From: Bacteroidales bacterium UBA3743
Lineage (GTDB): Bacteria > Bacteroidota > Bacteroidia > Bacteroidales > Paludibacteraceae
NCBI GenBank assembly: GCA_002371265.1
Contig: DFGT01000004.1
Location: forward strand, 74,709-90,961
Direction: 5' to 3'
DNA length: 16,253 nt
This document shows, piece after piece, positions 14,543 through 16,253 of this stretch (its first letter is position 1; each line of letters begins with the position of its first letter). The notes beneath the pieces were generated by a model. That model was given only the letters and a program-made list of their open reading frames with translations. It had not been told where the DNA came from and searched no databases. A program made the translations under genes and the position numbers.

Positions 14543-14550
14543 TATTTTTG
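14543..14550 (+). promoter_or_regulatory. -7 box of the ATPase gene
   Basis: TATTTTTG matches TAnnTTTG, 21 bp before the ATG at 14572. No TTG lies at the -33 position; the third palindrome occupies it, which suggests control by a bound regulator. Confidence 0.5.
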
Positions 14551-14571
14551 TTATGGTTTAATTGATATTAT

Positions 14572-15741
14572 ATGGATAGACTTCAAAATAGATTTAATAT
14601 AATGTTGTCTGACACTCCCGTCGGATTTCATAGATATATGTATGACAAAATAGATTGGAGCGATAGACTTATTGGGCTAAAAGGACCAAGAGGAGTAGGC
14701 AAGACTACGTTATTGTTGCAGAGAGCAAAAGAATTTTTGGATAGAAATACGACGTTGCTGGTTAACGCAGACGACTTGTATTTTACGTCTCATACTTTAG
14801 TGGATTTGGCCGATGATTTTGTGAGGTTGGGAGGCAAGGTTCTTATGATAGATGAAGTCCATAAGTATAAGGAGTGGAGTCGTGAATTGAAACTGATCTA
14901 TGATTATCATAAAGACTTGAAAGTAGTATTTACTGGTTCAAGTATTTTGGATATAGAAGAAGGAGAGGCAGATCTAAGTCGACGTGTGGTTCCATATGAA
15001 ATGCAGGGACTATCGTTTAGAGAGTATTTAAGGATGTTCAAAGAGATAGAATTGCCGAAGTTGACGCTGGATGAGATTTTGAATAATAAATTGGAAATGC
15101 CAGCAGGCTTTCATCCTTATGCGTATTTTAATGAGTATTTAAGAATTGGCTATTATCCTTTTTCAAACGAATCTCAATTTGAACGTCGATTAATGCAGGT
15201 TGTAAATAAGACTATTGAGGTTGATATTCCTCAGTATACGGATATGACGGCGTCTGCTATTCGTAAACTAAAAAGATTGATGAGCATAGTGTCGGAAAGT
15301 GTTCCGTTCAAGCCGAATCTTTCAAGTATTTCACAGGTCTTAGGAATTAGCAGGAATCTTTTGCCTGAGTGGTTTGTATATATGGAGAAAGCAGGGTTGA
15401 TTATGCAGTTGAGAGATGATACAGGAGGCATACGAGGTTTGGGCAAAGTGGATAAGGTATATATCGACAATACCGCTTTGATGTATATGTTAGGACGTGA
15501 AAATACTGATATCGGGAATGTCCGTGAGACTTTTTTTTTGAATCAAACGCGTGTGATGTATGATGTTATTACTTCAAGTGTATCTGATTTTCAAATAGGC
15601 AAATACACTTTTGAGGTTGGAGGAAAAAATAAAACTCAAAAACAGATTGCAGGAGTGTCGGATGCATTTGTTGTCAAAGATGACATAGAGATTGGATATC
15701 AAAATGTCATTCCTTTGTGGGTTTTCGGATTGATGTATTGA
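14572..15741 (+). CDS. AAA_14 / DUF4143 family ATPase
   Basis: This 389-residue protein, the only clear plus-strand gene, has an ATPase domain and a C-terminal DUF4143-type region. The Walker A motif GPRGVGKT spans 38-45, Walker B VLMIDE spans 90-95, the sensor-1 segment VVFTGSS spans 118-124, and SRR at 136-138 could supply an arginine finger. The C-terminal part contains FEVGGKNKTQKQ, the typical late segment of DUF4143, a nuclease-like fold usually lacking clear catalytic residues. Proteins of this type are very common and copy-variable in Bacteroidetes, and their function is not settled. It stands alone between the palindrome array and a MITE, with AT-rich base use (many ATA, TTG and AGA codons) unlike the metabolic genes nearby, in keeping with acquired DNA. 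Confidence 0.88.
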   Translation: MDRLQNRFNIMLSDTPVGFHRYMYDKIDWSDRLIGLKGPRGVGKTTLLLQRAKEFLDRNTTLLVNADDLYFTSHTLVDLADDFVRLGGKVLMIDEVHKYKEWSRELKLIYDYHKDLKVVFTGSSILDIEEGEADLSRRVVPYEMQGLSFREYLRMFKEIELPKLTLDEILNNKLEMPAGFHPYAYFNEYLRIGYYPFSNESQFERRLMQVVNKTIEVDIPQYTDMTASAIRKLKRLMSIVSESVPFKPNLSSISQVLGISRNLLPEWFVYMEKAGLIMQLRDDTGGIRGLGKVDKVYIDNTALMYMLGRENTDIGNVRETFFLNQTRVMYDVITSSVSDFQIGKYTFEVGGKNKTQKQIAGVSDAFVVKDDIEIGYQNVIPLWVFGLMY

Positions 15742-15843
15742 GAAAAAATTTGAATGTTGCCGTTGTTATTTTCTCTTGTGTAATACAGTATTAATAGATT
15801 AGATGTCTATATTATATGATATATAACAGATTCGGATATCGTT
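15742..15843. other. AT-rich spacer after the ATPase gene
   Basis: It includes a weak hairpin, GAGAAAA (15740-15746) with TTTTCTC (15769-15775), and a TATA-rich stretch, but no gene. The nearest good plus-strand terminator is the hairpin inside the following element. Confidence 0.5.
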
Positions 15844-16034
15844 TGAGGGTGTATCAAAATGTAAAATAAAGTTTTTTGAACTTACACTTTGTCACTTTTT
15901 TATGAACAAAGCCGTTTCAGAGCTAAAAAAATTACAGTTAAGTCTCTGAAACGGCTATATTTTTGGAAAAATTAAAAATCAACTTACATTTTGATAGTTT
16001 GATTTCTTATAAATTGAGTTTTGATACACCCTCA
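15844..16034. mobile_element. MITE-like element, 191 bp, with 16-bp terminal inverted repeats
   Basis: The ends TGAGGGTGTATCAAAA (15844-15859) and its exact complement (16019-16034) define the element. A second, inner inverted repeat, TATCAAAATGTAA (15852-15864) with TTACATTTTGATA (15984-15996), overlaps the left end. The middle has a perfect 13-bp hairpin, AGCCGTTTCAGAG and CTCTGAAACGGCT (15910-15922 with 15944-15956), with a 21-base loop and followed by ATATTTTT. No transposase is encoded, so it would depend on an insertion sequence elsewhere. Flanks share ATATCgTT (15836-15843) and ATATCtTT (16036-16043), an imperfect and offset match, so a target duplication is not proven. Confidence 0.8.
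15910..15965 (+). terminator. Hairpin inside the MITE with a following T-rich run
   Basis: The 13-bp stem at 15910-15922 and 15944-15956 is followed by ATATTTTT on the plus strand, so it could end transcription from the ATPase gene. Confidence 0.45.
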
Positions 16035-16208
16035 TATATCTTTTTTAATAGAAAGATCGTTTTTTGTACATAAGACAATCTCGGGCAAAACAAATATTCT
16101 TTTTTCCGAAGATTCTTTCAATTCATAGAGGATTGTTGTCAATTCTATGTTATAATTGAACATTGCACGATTAAATGATGCCTGTTTGTTGTAAAATAAC
16201 AAACGCAT
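16032..16208 (-). pseudogene. Possible gene remnant cut by the MITE
   Basis: A 58-residue minus-strand frame starts MRLLFYNKQASFNRAMF and runs to a TGA that is the last three bases of the MITE terminal repeat, so the element supplies the stop. A TGA two codons before this ATG closes the frame upstream. A second minus-strand frame, from the right edge to a TAA at 16171-16173, reads QFPIIEIDGLYSMTDAFVIL and overlaps it by 38 bp. Joined by a frameshift, they could be one broken gene. Neither part resembles a known family, and a short plus-strand frame from 16175 to the edge cannot be ruled out. Confidence 0.22.
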
Positions 16209-16253
16209 CTGTCATCGAATACAATCCATCAATCTCAATGATAGGGAATTGCT

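Larger units (their letters stand above)
14182..14571. other. Divergent 390-bp spacer between proC and the ATPase gene
   Basis: This spacer holds the proC promoter (14199-14206), a heptad array (14222-14249), a hairpin AGGGCG-gaa-CGCCCT near 14311-14325, a TGTGC/GCACA inverted repeat near 14336-14358, and the three palindromes in front of the ATPase gene (14455-14536). No reading frame here looks coding. Confidence 0.7.

Overview
This looks like chromosomal DNA from a Bacteroidetes bacterium, most likely order Bacteroidales. The evidence is moderately AT-rich DNA, upstream boxes of the Bacteroidetes -7 type (TAnnTTTG, with TTTG about 19-20 bp further upstream in two cases), weak or absent Shine-Dalgarno sequences, an ArgR - acetyltransferase - ArgG gene order, a three-subunit acyl-CoA carboxylase, an AAA_14/DUF4143 ATPase, and intergenic spacers built from degenerate 7-bp repeats. 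Genus cannot be fixed from this window. Family assignments are read from protein motifs by eye; no database search was run.

Layout. Nearly all genes are on the minus strand. From the right: proC-proB (proline synthesis); fabG (fatty acid synthesis); a recent tandem duplication of a gene for a protein with a four-cysteine head, a membrane helix and an OmpA-like domain; a 600-bp spacer with a possible small RNA on the plus strand; the operon accC - biotin carrier - carboxyltransferase, probably propionyl-CoA carboxylase; a glycosyltransferase-like membrane protein and a lipoprotein; queC-queF (queuosine precursor synthesis); and argR - GNAT - argG (arginine synthesis), with argG running off the left edge. 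Rho-independent terminators close the carboxylase operon, the lipoprotein gene and fabG, so the transcription units are well separated.

The right end is the accessory part. An AAA_14/DUF4143 ATPase is read on the plus strand, preceded by three TGCAC-N8-GTGCA palindromes spaced exactly 32 bp apart. It is followed by a 191-bp MITE-like element with 16-bp terminal inverted repeats and an internal 13-bp hairpin. The last 220 bases hold only short overlapping minus-strand reading frames, perhaps the remains of a gene hit by that element.

The metabolic genes share glutamate as a precursor: ProB and ProC act in glutamate-to-proline synthesis, while ArgG and the regulator ArgR belong to glutamate-to-arginine synthesis. 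The acetyltransferase between argR and argG is a good candidate for the first, N-acylating step. The most unusual features are the triple palindrome array, the duplicated Cys4-OmpA genes, the heptad-repeat spacers, the candidate small RNA and the MITE.
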